Shown here piece by piece: positions 26,737 through 38,983 of a DNA stretch of 64,000 bases (position 1 is the stretch's first letter; each line of letters starts with the position of its first letter). The DNA lies in assembly GCF_029852145.1 (NCBI RefSeq), contig NC_079978.1, positions 6,944,001 to 7,008,000 on the forward strand, read 5' to 3'. A model generated the notes under the pieces. It saw only the letters and a program-made list of their open reading frames with translations. It ran no database searches and was not told the DNA's origin. The position numbers and the translations under genes were made by a program. Source of the stretch: Microplitis mediator (Eukaryota; Arthropoda; Insecta; Hymenoptera; Braconidae).

Positions 26737-27528
26737 AGGGAGGGTCAGGTAAAATATAAACTCTAAGTACGATAAACCTTTTGGTATTTTATTTATATTT
26801 GAAAAAAAAAACGATATCAATTGCTATTATAAATTTATATTTCATTTTTTAGCGAAATTGCGTGATCTCAAGAAAATGAAAGTAATTTTTTTCAAGCAAA
26901 ATTTATCGACAGCAGATTAATTTTCCCAGACCTCTTCTTAATTTGAAACACAACCATTTGTTTATATTTGAATAACTAAATAACATAATTGATAAGAATC
27001 TATTTGATTAAGATTATTATTGCAGCATTCGAAATATCATAGCGGAAGGAGGGACAAAATGGGGTACTCCCAAAATTCTAAAAAAAAAATTTGTTTTTTA
27101 AAATGTTTTTTAGACATTCCAAAAATCACTTTTGTAAATATAATTGAGCATTATATTGAATCTTTTTCAAAAATCGAAAGTTTTTGTCGAAAAATGTTAA
27201 TGACTTTTGTTTTATAATAAAAACTATTAAAAATTTTTTTTCGATCCTTTGCATCCCATAATCATGTGAAATGTAATTTTCTCTATACAAATAACTTAAA
27301 AAAAAATTTAATTCAATCAAATTTATTTCATTTCTAGAAATTTTTTTTTCTTGCCTTTTTTATGGGGTACCCCACTTTTCCCGCAAAAAATAAAAACTTT
27401 TTTGTTAACGGCAGCTGAAAATTTTTCTTATTTACTTTGAATATTATTATTAAAAAAAAAGATTTACGTATTCGAGTCCGTGAAAACTTACTATTTCCCT
27501 AATTACCTCGTTTTGCCTCACCCTCCCC
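26737..27528. mobile_element. TA-flanked AGGGAGGGT element, with a nested element inside
   Basis: The left end AGGGAGGGTCAGGTAAAA and the right end TTTTGCCTCACCCTCCCC are inverted copies with two mismatches, and both are bordered by TA. It contains a second terminal-inverted-repeat unit at about 27042-27384. Confidence 0.7.
27042..27384. mobile_element. Nested element ending GGGGTACCCC
   Basis: The left boundary reads GCGGAAGGAGGGACAAAATG and GGGTACTCCC, and the right boundary reads GGGGTACCCCACTTTTCCCGC. These are imperfect inverted copies. The interior is A/T-tract rich with no coding capacity. Boundaries are approximate. Confidence 0.5.
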
Positions 27529-30500
27529 TACAATCAAAATTTATTTAGAAACATCAATAAGTTTTTTTAATATATGCCGACATTACAATCACTGTCATGA
27601 AAATCTCATCACATAACAAAAAAAAAAAAAATTTGCAATAAAATTGAGAAAAATTTTCAAAAAAATGTATCTGGATATGGAATACAAGGCAGACAAGATT
27701 ATAATACATATGACATATGTTTTTCACCCCCAAGTATCACGAAGACATCCAACGTTCCAGTGATTCATTGTACACTTTAAATCTTCAAATCTACCATCTT
27801 TAAAACATCTGCCAATGTATTATGTATATATTTATATATGCATAAAATATATATGTACATTTGTTTACATGGAAATACGCACAGATTCTTATAAAAGTTT
27901 AACCATCACGAAATACGGTTGAATTTTTCTAAGATTTTATGATTTGCCCCCATACTTTTTTTCTTTGCCTTTATTATTATTTATTTATTCATTTTTTTTT
28001 TCTTTTTTTTTTTCTTTTTTTTTTTCTAACTAAAGTACGAAAGTATAGTATTTACGGATAATAAATTTAAAAGGTATAATAAGCTTGAAATTTTATGAGT
28101 AAAATGGAGTAAAGGTTTCACAAACTGAAAAAAATTTTCAGTGTATCTATTGGAAGGTTTATTATGTAGTTTGTAAAAAAAATAAGCATACGAATTCAGT
28201 GACATCATTAGAGAGAATTTTCAACCGTAACGGATACATGAAAAGGAAGGAAATGTTACTGAAATATATTTTAAAATAAAACTTGATAATATATTCTATT
28301 TAAAAAATTTTTTAATCAGAATATAAAAAAAAACATCTAGTTTCATTGAAAGGATATTCAATTCTTTTTAACAGAAAAATAAATTAATTATGAAAATATT
28401 GATAAATATTAAATTTTTGAATATTTTCACTGAAAATTATTCAAAGTTATTTTTGCTTACGAGCGAAAAAAATCGCATAAACAGAATAGTTTAAAATAAA
28501 AAATAATATTCAAAATATTTTGACTGAACTATTTCGCTCGATTGGCATATGAATGCACTATGAAATTACACGTAAATACTCGAAATTCCAAATTATCTGA
28601 AAATTTATTAAATTAATATTTCCCTATCAAATTAACCTGTATCAAAATTCATTTCATCCAGAGACTTAAAATTCAGTGCACTAGCAGGAAATAAAGAAAA
28701 AAAAATTATTGATGGCAATGGGAAAGAGTGTAAAGAAGAAGAAAAATGAAAAAAAAAAAAAATAATAATAATAATAATAATAAATAAATATACAAATACG
28801 AGAGCAGTGCGTCAACAGAGTCGTGTGTCATGCTTGAGGGTGTAGGTACCAGAAGAGCAGAGCTCTAGCTCGAGCAGACTCTCATCCCTCTGCGGAATAT
28901 CGCGCGGCCACCCCCCGCCTAGCTCCCGTACCACCGTTGATATTGCGAGAAGTGATTTATGCGGGAGACGAGAGACCGCATATTGCGGTAAGAGAGACAC
29001 TGTGTGGCTGCGTACATAACACCGGGAAACATCACAACCTACTGATACTAATGCTTATGCCAATATTCTGACAAACCCGTCCATCCCATTTTCTCTATCG
29101 CATTCCAATCATCCACCAGCCCTTCCTCTCACACTACACTCAACTCATTCCTCTTCCGTTTCCCCTCTTCCTCTCTCTATCTCATGTCTCGCCAATTATT
29201 TTATTTTCATTTTGATTAATTTATCTTCCGCTAGATTGATACCGACTATCATATAAATTTATCGATTTTTCTCCATTAACGTAACACAAAAAAAAAATTA
29301 TTCCTATTCGCTTAAAACTTTTTATCAGCATAATTTTTCTTTTTTTGTTATATTTTATGCGATGCTCTAAGTTAGATTTTTTCTACCTTAACAAGCAAGA
29401 TGAGTCAGAGTTTATACCGATAAAAAGTTGGTAATAATGAGACGTGAAAATAAAAAATATAAATTTAAAGTTATAAATTTATTATTAAAATAAAATGATA
29501 AAAATGTTTAAAAATGAAATAAAAAGTATAAATTAAGCTACGACAGATCGTTATCGTTAATGAATCAGTGAAGATAATTCACGGATGAGTTTCACACTCT
29601 TGGCTATTGAAATTCATGCTTGAAGGCATCCATTTCATTATTACCATACCGAAGACTAGCGTTGCAACCAAGACGACAACGTCGACGATGAGAGACTCGG
29701 TGTTGTAATTCCAATGAAGTATGCGGAGTACTGAATCACCCTAACTCTATACCATTTCCTTCTACTTCTTCTTCTTCTTATTCTTCTTCTTCTACCTATT
29801 CTTATTCATTCCAGTCGGCAGTTTACCCGAAAAGCCCTTTGGCCTTAAGTTTATCTCAAGAGCTTTTCATACTACAACTCTACTGGCAATAAGTACTTTT
29901 CATTGTTCCATACTTTCTCAGACTTGTAGACGTACTGGTATTCAGACATATTTTCATTACTCTCATTATTCTTTGGGTTTAACATCATGATCTGCAACTC
30001 ACTGCTAAATTTTCTTAATAACAGTGAAACTAGTTAATTAATCAACTTGAGATTTAAAATATGCTTCAGTAAAATTTATTTATTTAATTGAAAGTAAAAA
30101 TATAACAATGATTACTGAGTAGTCGAGTTTAGCTTTAAAAATATCCACCAGCAATTATTACGAAATGAAAATAAATAATACAGAAACTAAGTTAAAGAGA
30201 AAAAAAAAAAAATATTTTATGAAATAAAATAAAAATGCCAGTGGGTAAAAACTTTTTCCGCTCATTCATTTTACATATGTCTCTTTTTATCGTCAGTATC
30301 TCACACTTGTTCTCATTGTTTAACTTTTTCCTCCATTTTCTGGTTTACCCGCTGGTCTGAATTATTTAATAATATTTTCCATTTGGCTTTGTGACATTCA
30401 TTTTAATTAAATAAATTAAATTAAATTAAATTAAAAATATCTGATTACTTGTTGTTATTTATTGTTATTCATATTAAAATAAATAGATTATCATATAAAA

Positions 30501-31469
30501 ATTAGTCTAAATGCCATAAGTGACATTGAGAGTGATAGATAGAAACGTTATAAACTAAATGGCTAAACAGAGAACCAAAGACCGGAAGGGTAGCACAAGA
30601 GTTGAAATGTGTGTTGTGACAACTCGTGATTTATTGTGACGACGTACGACAGTTAGGAGAACTATTGTATTAAACCAACTGAAACGGTGCAACCATTAAC
30701 TATATAGTTTGGTTGACTACCTGAACAATAATTTGCATGGAGCATAAGACGCGCAAACCTACAGCAACCAGGCAAATGATCGTTGGTACCTATACTGAGC
30801 TATCTGCCAGGGATTTTGCATAAGTTCGTGCCGACGGAATATACCGGCTGTACAATCGTCCACCAAAGCCCTCACTCTCAGTCAGAGAGTCCTATTGAAC
30901 TACATACAAACACACATACATATACAAATATATACATCTGCTGTTCCAATAATGAATCTCTTATGCTTCGCGTAAATTATTCCACGGCCTATCCGTGACA
31001 AAGTCAATGTATTCCAACACTCTGTTGGCAAACGCGTCTCGACGACAAAACCAAACGACGAATACCACTAAGCCAAAGTATATATATTACTATTATATAA
31101 ATTTAACGTTATTTATTATAAATATATATTGCACAACTCGATTGCGAAGCAATCATATGTGTCGCTGACGCTTACTCAGTCCCATCTGATTCAATATCAT
31201 ATTTACACTTATTCAAATATGCTCAACTAGAATAAAATTTGTGCATTTGAACTATAATTTATTAATGAATCAAACGAACACAATTTTGAGTCACTTTTTT
31301 TAAAAATAATGATTGAAGAAACAAAAATGTAAAAGAAACTTATGATATCCGTCAGTATGTACGGATGTTGGTAAACACAATAACTTAAAAAATACACAAC
31401 CGATTAATCTATTTATTTTTTATTACACTTGAATTCTTGAGTAAAAAAACCCTTCGGAAAATCACTATT
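27529..31469. other. AT-rich sequence without a recognised gene
   Basis: Poly-pyrimidine tracts (27990-28030, 29750-29800) and an AAT tract (28758-28795) are present. A G+C-richer segment at 28800-29180 has open frames but no family resemblance or convincing splice sites. Confidence 0.4.
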
Positions 31470-31978
31470 CACGGAGAAAAATATATCGTCAGAATGACTA
31501 TCCAATGTATCCTCATATGAAGTATCGTCAGAATAACGATTCGTATACCTAGTTTAAGAATACTCATATGTTAATTTGACAATCTATAGCATCGTTAATT
31601 TAAAGACATGCATTTAGGTTAGGATGAGTATTCATTTATTTAATTTAAAAATACGACAAATAGCCTTTGTAACGATATGTAGTTTCGTTGATATAGGTAT
31701 CTGTATCGTCAGCGTGAGGATCCGTATAGCTAAATTGGCTATACGTTTCATCGTTCTCGGTTGCCGGATGCCTAAATACAGAGTTTGCGCAATAGTCATA
31801 TCAGCGATTCATAAAATGCCTAAAATGAGGATACGGATCGTCATTTTGACGATCCACTGTGAGGATACTCTGTATAGCTGAATTGGCTATACGGCGTATC
31901 GTTAAGTAAGTTGAGTATACAGCGTATAGCCAGAATGGCGATACGTATACTCACTCTGACGATATTTTTCTCTCCGTG
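31470..31978 (+). mobile_element. 509-bp element with ATCGTCA/TATACG palindromes (copy 2)
   Basis: The ends are CACGGAGAAAAATATATCGT and ACGATATTTTTCTCTCCGTG. It aligns base for base, in inverted orientation, with 16230-16738. Differences are scattered substitutions only. Confidence 0.87.
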
Positions 31979-32239
31979 ATATCCTTTTGGTTTAATTATA
32001 ATTAATAAAAACTTTAAGCTGTAAAAAATTAGCGGAGTGAATGCGGAGTAAATTCGGAGCAGGTGACTGTTTATTTGTTTAATCCCCTCGGAGTGAAATT
32101 TACTACGAGGAGAGTTTAATTTAATATTCAAAATCCGGTTCGAGGTGAAATTCGCTCCTAAAAGAAGTTTCTTTTAATATAAATACTCCGAATCAGAGTG
32201 AATGCGAATTAAAATAAAATCCAGACCACTCCGTAAAAA

Positions 32240-32720
32240 AAAAATTTGGAAAATCCAAAAGTGCACGCCTCGAACGCTCATGTTATGTTTTTTTTTTAAA
32301 AGAAATTTCGAATAAAATTGAATATCCCGCTCTTTTCCCATAGAAATTTCCATGGTAAGTATACGGTAATAAAAGTAAATAAAAAAATAAATAAGGAGAA
32401 CATTCCTAATGAAAAATGGCGGCAGTGTGTGTTTGTTTACATGTAAGATTGCCGGTTTTAACCGTAATGATTTATTTTTAAAAAAACGAGAAGGCCTACA
32501 GTAGTGATTTTCGAAAGGAACCTTCTTTGCTTATTTCTGAAAATTTTGAAAAAAAAATTAAGTAGTTTCGTCGAGTCGTTCTCGAGATATCCGTACCACG
32601 CCGTTTTTTTGAACCACAGACTAATGGACGTCCACGATAAATTTTTTTTAATGAACTTTTTTTTTATATTAATACATATTAGACAAATTAAAAAAAGTAT
32701 CAGGATTATTTATTAGTGTT
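32240..32720. repeat. Unclassified repeat (TTTGGAAAATCCAAAAGTGC family), copy 1
   Basis: Starts with the palindromic phrase TTTGGAAAATCCAAAAGTGC followed by CCTCGAACGCTCAT, and further on has AAATGGCGGCAGTG and CTACAGTAGTGATTTTCGAA. The same phrases in the same order occur at 56266-56730. No open frame of substance. The 3' boundary is uncertain. Confidence 0.55.
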
Positions 32721-32765
32721 TCAGCTTTATATTGATGTGCTTTTCATAATGTGTAAGAGTAATAG

Positions 32766-33573
32766 AAAAAATCGGTCTGTCAGTTGACCCTGCGGGCCAG
32801 CCCCAAAACTTCCCGCTGTTTTCGAGCTCGTTGAGCTCGAAAACATTATTGTGAATACATTTTCGAGCTCTTCGAGCTCGCAAATACTTTTGTATGCCAT
32901 TGTTTTGTAAAAAACCATTTTTTAGCATCTCCTTCTCCCACGATATCTCGCGAACGAATTAACCGATTTTGATGGTTGAGGTGGCAATCGACGCGTTTTA
33001 TCAAGTTCTGAAGCTGATCAAATTTTGAAATTGATTTATTTAGCCGTTTTTGAGAAATTTCAAAAAAACCAAGGAAAAAATTTTTTTTGAATTCTTTCGT
33101 CAACGGTTTCTCTTGAACGAATGAACCGATTTTGATGGTTGAGGTGGCATTCGACGCGGCTTATAGAGTTTTAGAGCTGATTAGATTTTGGAATCAATCC
33201 ATCGAGCAAATTAAAAGTTATCCAAATAAAACATTTTCGAAAAAATTTTATTTTTGAAATATCTCTGAACGTACCCTACCGATTAAGTTCAAATTTTTAC
33301 GGCCTCAAGACATTAACAAGCCGCGTCGAATGACACCTCAACGATCAAAATCGGTTCATCCGTTCAAGAGTTATAAATATTTACATACATACATACATAC
33401 GTACGTACGTACACACATACATACACTCGGACATCATCGTGAAATTAGTCAGGATAGCTTCCTAGGACCTCGAAACGTCGACATCTGATGGAAATTCAAT
33501 TTTCGTAAATCGGACCGAAACCAATAACTTCCCGAATTTTTGAAAATTTACAATTTTCTTAGCGGGAAGTTAA
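32766..33573 (+). mobile_element. AGCGGGAAGTT family element, full copy 1
   Basis: The unit begins ATCGGTCTGTCAGTTGACCC plus TGCGGGCCAGCCCC and ends CTTAGCGGGAAGTT. It includes CGAGCTCGTTGAGCTCG palindromes, two related segments reading ACCGATTTTGATGGTTGAGG, and an ACAT/ACGT microsatellite at about 33381-33425. No long frame is conserved. Superfamily unknown. Confidence 0.7.
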
Positions 33574-35365
33574 AAAAATCGGTCTGTCAGTTGACCCTGC
33601 GGGCCAGCCCCAAAACTTCCCGCTGTTTTCGAGCTCAATGAGCATTATTGTGAATACATTCTCGAGCTCTTCGAGCTCGCAAATACTTTTGTATGCCATT
33701 GTTTTGTAAAAAACCATTTTTTAGCATTTCCTTCTCCCACGATATCTCGCGAACGAATTAACCGATTTTGATGGTTGAGGTGGCAATCGACGCGTTTTAT
33801 CAAGTTCTAAAGCTGGTCAAATTTTGAAATTGATTTATTTAGCTGTTTTTGAGAAATTTCAAGAAAACCAAGGAAAAAATTTTTTTTGAATTCTTTCGTC
33901 AACGGTTTCTCTTGAACGAATGAACCGATTTTGATGGTTGAGGTGGCATTCGACGCGGCTTATAGAGTTTGAGAGCTGATTAGATTTTGGAATCAATCCA
34001 TCGAGCAAATTAAAAGTTATCCAAATAAAACATTTTCGAAAAAATTTCATTTTTGAAATATCTCTGAACGCACCATACCGATTAAGTTCAAATTTTTACG
34101 GCTTCAAGACATTAACAAGCCGCGTCGAATGACACCTCAACGATCAAAATCGGTTCATCCGTTCAAGAGTTATGAATATTTACATACATACACGGAAAGA
34201 AAATTATAGCAGCGGTTCCCATAATTTTGTGAAATTTTTTCCTATACCAACATAGGAATTACGACCATAAATTATGGGAGCGGTTCCTATAATTATAGGA
34301 ATGTTTCCCATAATTATAGGAATAGTTCCTATAATTATGGGAATGATACCCATAACACTATAGGAATGGTTCCTATAATTATAGGAATGGTTCCTATAAT
34401 TTATAGGAATACTTTCTATAATATTATAGGAACCATTTCCATAATATTATGGAAATGGTTCCTATAATAGTATGGGAACTATTCCCATAATATAATGGGA
34501 ATGATTCCCATAATGCAATTGGAATGGTTCCTATACCATTATGGGAATCATTCCCATAATATTATGGGAATAGTTCCCATACTATTATAGGAACCATTCC
34601 TATAATATTATGGGAATGGTTCCCATATTATCATGAAAAAATTAATTTAAAGAAGTGTGGTAATCACTTCTACAATACACAGAAATATTATTAAACATAA
34701 AAACAAAAATTCAAAAATTTAAAAAAAAAATCGTATTTGGCAAAAAAACATTAAAATTTTTAACAAGAATTTTTTGTCAGCATAAAACATTCAAGAAAAT
34801 TCAAATTTTGGGAAATTTCTACATTATTGTGCAAAAAAAGAATTTTATGATATTATAGGGATGGTTCCCATAACATTATGGGAATGGTTCCCATAATATT
34901 ATAGGAATAGTTCCTATACCAATATAGGAACCATTCCTATAATATTATGGGAACCATTCCCATAATGGTATGGGAACCATTCCTATATCATTATGGGAAC
35001 CATTCCCATAATGGTATGGGAACCATTCCCATAATGGTATGGGAACTATTCTCATACTATTATGGGGATGGTTCCCATAATATATGGGAACCATTCCTAT
35101 AGTAGTATAGGTACTATTCCCATACCATTATGGGAACCATTCCCATAATGCATAGGAAAAGTTCCCATAATTTTCTTTCCGTGTACATACGTACGTACGT
35201 ACGTACGTACACACATACATACACTCGGACATCATCGTGAAATTAGTCAGAATAGCTTCCTAGGACCTCAAAACGTCGACATCTGATGGAAATTCGATTA
35301 TCGTAAATCGGACCGAAACCAATAACTTCCCGAATTTTTGAAAATTTACAATTTTCTTAGCGGGA
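33574..35365 (+). mobile_element. AGCGGGAAGTT family element, copy 2, interrupted
   Basis: This is a direct tandem repeat of the preceding unit, with high similarity throughout, split in its ACAT/ACGT microsatellite by the element at 34191-35183. Without the insertion it would be close to the 808 bp of copy 1. Confidence 0.72.
34191..35183. mobile_element. TA-flanked CACGGAAAG element with TATGGGAA palindrome arrays
   Basis: The ends are CACGGAAAGAAAATTATAGC and CCCATAATTTTCTTTCCGTG, bordered by TA. Two long arrays of about 22-bp palindromes (ATTATGGGAATGGTTCCCAT and variants with TATAGGAA) flank a central non-repetitive segment at about 34630-34855. It is inserted in the microsatellite of the surrounding element. 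Confidence 0.88.
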
Positions 35366-35845
35366 AGTTAAAAATCTGTCTATCGGTTGACCCTGCGGGC
35401 AAGCCCCGCTGTTTTCGAGCTCCTTGAGCTCGAAAACATTGTTGTGAGTACATTTTCGAGCTCTCTTCGAGCTCGAAAATACTATTGTATCCCATTCTTT
35501 TCGAAAAAAACCGTTTTTTGGCATTTCTTTCTCCCACGATATCTCACGAACAAATGAACCGATTTTGATGGTTGAGGCGGCAATCGATGTGTTGTATTGG
35601 GTTCTAGAGCGGGAAGTTTTGGGCCAGTCCCAAAACTTCCCGCTGTTTTCGAGCTCCTCGAGGACAAAAAAAAGTTCACACACACACACACACACACACA
35701 CACGGACGTCCACCCGGGAATAGTCAGAATAGTTTCCTAGGACCTCAAAACGTCGACATCTGATAAAAACTCGATTTTCGAAAATCGGACCGAAACCAAT
35801 AACTTCCCTTTTTTGAAAATTTGCAATTTTCTTAGCGGGAAGTTA
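35366..35845 (+). mobile_element. AGCGGGAAGTT family element, composite copy 3
   Basis: A shortened third unit. Its front part (35366 to about 35610) stops inside the element at GAGCGGGAAGTTTTGGG and a second front fragment follows, leading through an (AC)n run at 35673-35702 to the normal CTTAGCGGGAAGTT end. It looks like a recombination product of two copies. Confidence 0.6.
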
Positions 35846-36050
35846 AAAATTCCCTATTGACTCCGCATGCAGATTGATTTTTTTTTAACTCCGGAACTCC
35901 GAGTGACAAAGTGAAATCGGATTTAAATAAAATTTTTAATCACTTCAAATTCACGCCCAACTTTTTACAGTGATTGCACGTTTTAATTTTCCAGCTTGTT
36001 ATTTATACCTATATATATACGTGGATATATATTTCAATCCAAAGATAGTT

Positions 36051-36423
36051 GAGTATAACCTCGTTATAAGACTATTACCGCTTTGCGGTTTATTCATGTA
36101 TTCGATTCAACTCTACTCTATTATCCAGTGAATCTATTTTATATGTAATCGTAAATAAACAGAATTTTGTCGTTCTTTTCTGTTAATTAATTATGTGATA
36201 CCACGAAATTTTAAGTATTCTTTATGAAAATAAATTATTTAATCTAAAATTTTCATGTTTGTTAATTTTATCTCATTTTTAGTTGTAATTGTTGTTAGTC
36301 TTATAGCGAGGTTTCGGCGCAAAACTTTTATTGAGTTGTTGGTGGGGGAAGCGTTCCGAACGAGTTTTAACAAATTGAGGGGAAGAGTCTTATAACGGGT
36401 AGTCTTATAACGAGGTCCTACTG
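36051..36423. mobile_element. Short element ending CCTCGTTATAAGACT
   Basis: The left end GAGTATAACCTCGTTATAAG and the right end CTTATAACGAGGTCCTACTG are inverted copies with three mismatches. Further internal copies of GTCTTATA(A/G)CG occur at 36298 and 36387. This resembles a non-autonomous DNA transposon; no clear target duplication. Confidence 0.5.
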
Positions 36424-36443
36424 TGATAATATTACGGTACTTG

Positions 36444-36948
36444 CCCGAGTCGAAATTTAAAACGTATCTCAAGCGTCTCAGACGTTGTACGTGATTAAAA
36501 CTTTTTAGCTCAAAAACGTAATAAGTGCAATTTTTAGCGCTTAAGTATGGAATAAGCGGGAAGTTGCAGGGATGATCTTTAGGGTCAACCGTTTTCCTAA
36601 TTTTTTTTTCAAGTGGTCCATTATGCTCCATATATCACATATTGGCCCGAAATATCATAAAAACATCATAGAGGTCATAACTTGACGGAAAATCGAAAAA
36701 AAAAATTTTTACCTAATACCTAGTACATGACCTTTTTAATTTTTATCAGAATTAAAAAATTATTGAAAAGTTTTAAACACGCTCTTAATGCCTGAGACGT
36801 CTTAATTTATGTTTTAAATGCCTGAGACGCTTGAAATACGCTTTGAACACCTGAGACGCTTGAAATACGCTTTGAACGCCTGAGACGTTTGAGATACGTT
36901 TTAAACGTCTGAGACGCTTGAGATACGTTTTAAATTTCGACTCGGGTG
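36444..36948. mobile_element. CCCGAGTCG element with 43-bp perfect TIRs (GAGACG array)
   Basis: The outer 43 bp on each side, starting CCCGAGTCGAAATTTAAAAC, are exact inverted copies. The right half is a tandem series of CGTCTGAGACGCTTGA/GATACG words of about 27 bp. Perfect TIRs suggest a young insertion or gene conversion between the arms. The flanks are ambiguous. Confidence 0.8.
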
Positions 36949-38107
36949 GTGATATTATCTATGTTTGCAGTAATCGAAATACCAGAGAATAGTCATATTA
37001 TTATGGTGTATAATTAATAGACTGTATTTATTTATAGAAGCCATGTGAAATTAATTGATATGTAAAATCTATGCTTATCCATTATTAAATGTAAAACGAG
37101 TTAGCAGATTGAGCATGAACAATTGGTGACTGAAACAATTATACAGGACGAACAAAAGAATCAATTCTCTTTACATCTATCTGTGCACAAGTGCTTCCGT
37201 TGTTACACCATCTGCACAATCGGCGTATAAAATTTTGTTTAATGGTACATACAGGTATATTTGAATATGTATCCACATACAAACACAAATATTATGTATG
37301 TATGTACTTTAGTTGAACACACCGCTGAGTATACAAACAACAATTAAGCATTCCAATAATATAATTACATTCAATACGGCAAATCAATATGAATTGATAA
37401 TTACCTACGCACATGAGAGTGAGAGTGTAAGTACAGCTACATATGTATCTATCTATATGTTTATGAAATATGTATCGGTGATATGAGAGAGTAAAATTTT
37501 GTAATAGATGAAGAGAGTAAATAGGCATAGAGTAAGCATCAGCACGCGAGCACACGATATGGCGTGTCGACAAAATTAACGTCCATTGGGAGCTTGGAGT
37601 CTCCAATTCTCCAGGGAGACATTTGAATCTTTGGCTTTCCGACGGTACTTTACGCGCACGAGATAAAGCTCGTGAGTACGAGGAGTAATAGCTCGAGTAG
37701 TAGCTATAGTCATCTAGTAACCTAGTATATATATATATAAATTTGAGAGAGCAAAGAGCACGAGCGCGGAAAGGCGGTCACATAAACATCGCTTATCCGG
37801 ATTTCGATTTACCCATTTGCCACGTGTTAACCCAAATGTACTTTGTTTTGTCTTTATTTTTTGAGATACACTGTGTGTACTAATTACACGACGATACTTC
37901 TTATTTAATATATTAACACCTATATACGCCTAAAGAGATTTTAAACTATATAACTTTGTAACACTTGTACAGAGATATTATACGAGTGCATTACTGAGCA
38001 AAAGTGAACTTAGTAAACGTAGAGCAAAATTAATCGAACAAATGGAGCACTGGCGATTATCACTGAGAAAACGGTATTATGCAATCGCTACAGTACAGGT
38101 GAGAGCT

Positions 38108-38109
<2 letters not shown>

Positions 38110-38143
<34 letters not shown>
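38110..38143. repeat. (TA)n microsatellite
   Basis: A perfect TA run of about 17 units. Confidence 0.95.
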
Positions 38144-38147
<4 letters not shown>

Positions 38148-38935
38148 GTATATATTCATATGTGTATATAATATTATGAGTGTATGTATAGAGAAACCGG
38201 AAATGGGGATGCGAAAGGTAGGAAGCCATTACTTATACTGTACAGTACCAGTTATAATATGCGAAGTGGCGAAGTGCAAAATTGACTCTAGTGTGTAGAG
38301 AATGGCTGACCGACCAGCCGGTGCATTAAAGTAATAACCCTCTACTACTACTCGGGAATCTCTCTCTTTCTCTCACTTGCAACTACTACTAGTATTCGTT
38401 GCTGAAATTGGTACTGTGAGGTAGTGTATATAGTACAGTAGTACCGAATGCATATATATATATATATACAGAAGTGTGATCCTGAAGTGTGTAACTACAG
38501 TGTCTGCAGGTCTACTGGTTCTTGTGCAAGTAAAGCCCACGCGCCAAAACCTCCAACTTGAATAATGGCTGAACTTGCTAGCCAAGATAGTCTTGCTACC
38601 GCACGTTTAACTATCACTGACAAAACTCTATACAGCTTTATATAAAATAATAAACATACTGACATATTCATATATACGTTTACTGTACGTGCATACAGCG
38701 TCCATATACCAACAACAAAAGACTTGTTTTCCGCTGGTAATAGGAATGCGATCGATTTGAATCGTGATCAGTAGTAGCAAAAGAGGATTACTTGCAATTA
38801 CATATATATATATATATGTATATATAGGTACATATATCTGACCAGAGCTCCGGTCACGAGGAATTGGACCACGACGATAAGAAACTATATATATACCGAA
38901 TGGAGCTTAGACTTTTTAATAGCTAAATCATAGAT

Positions 38936-38938
<3 letters not shown>

Positions 38939-38980
<42 letters not shown>
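38939..38980. repeat. (TA)n microsatellite
   Basis: A perfect TA run of about 21 units preceded by GATA units. Confidence 0.95.

Positions 38981-38983
<3 letters not shown>

Larger units (their letters stand above)
32019..35972. mobile_element. CGGAGTGAA element split by about 3.6 kb of nested insertions
   Basis: The left part (32019 to about 32232) runs from CTGTAAAAAATTAGCGGAGT to CCAGACCACTCCGT. The right part (about 35848-35972) resumes with CCCTATTGACTCCGCATGC and ends CTTTTTACAGTG. Compared with the intact copy at 24217, the break falls just after ATCACTCCG. Everything between is younger inserted sequence. Confidence 0.8.

Noticed and set aside
34191..35183. Regularly spaced repeats considered as a CRISPR-like array
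   Set aside because: The units are degenerate palindromes without unique spacers, in a eukaryotic context, inside a TA-flanked element.
32713..35713. Several overlapping minus-strand frames with recurring EFKKNFF, QLQNLIK and AGSTDR words
   Set aside because: They follow the repeated AGCGGGAAGTT units, are short, lie in overlapping frames and show no transposase or reverse transcriptase motif.
36239..36631. 130-codon minus-strand frame
   Set aside because: It straddles the boundary of two mobile elements (36051-36423 and 36444-36948), so it cannot be an ancestral gene.
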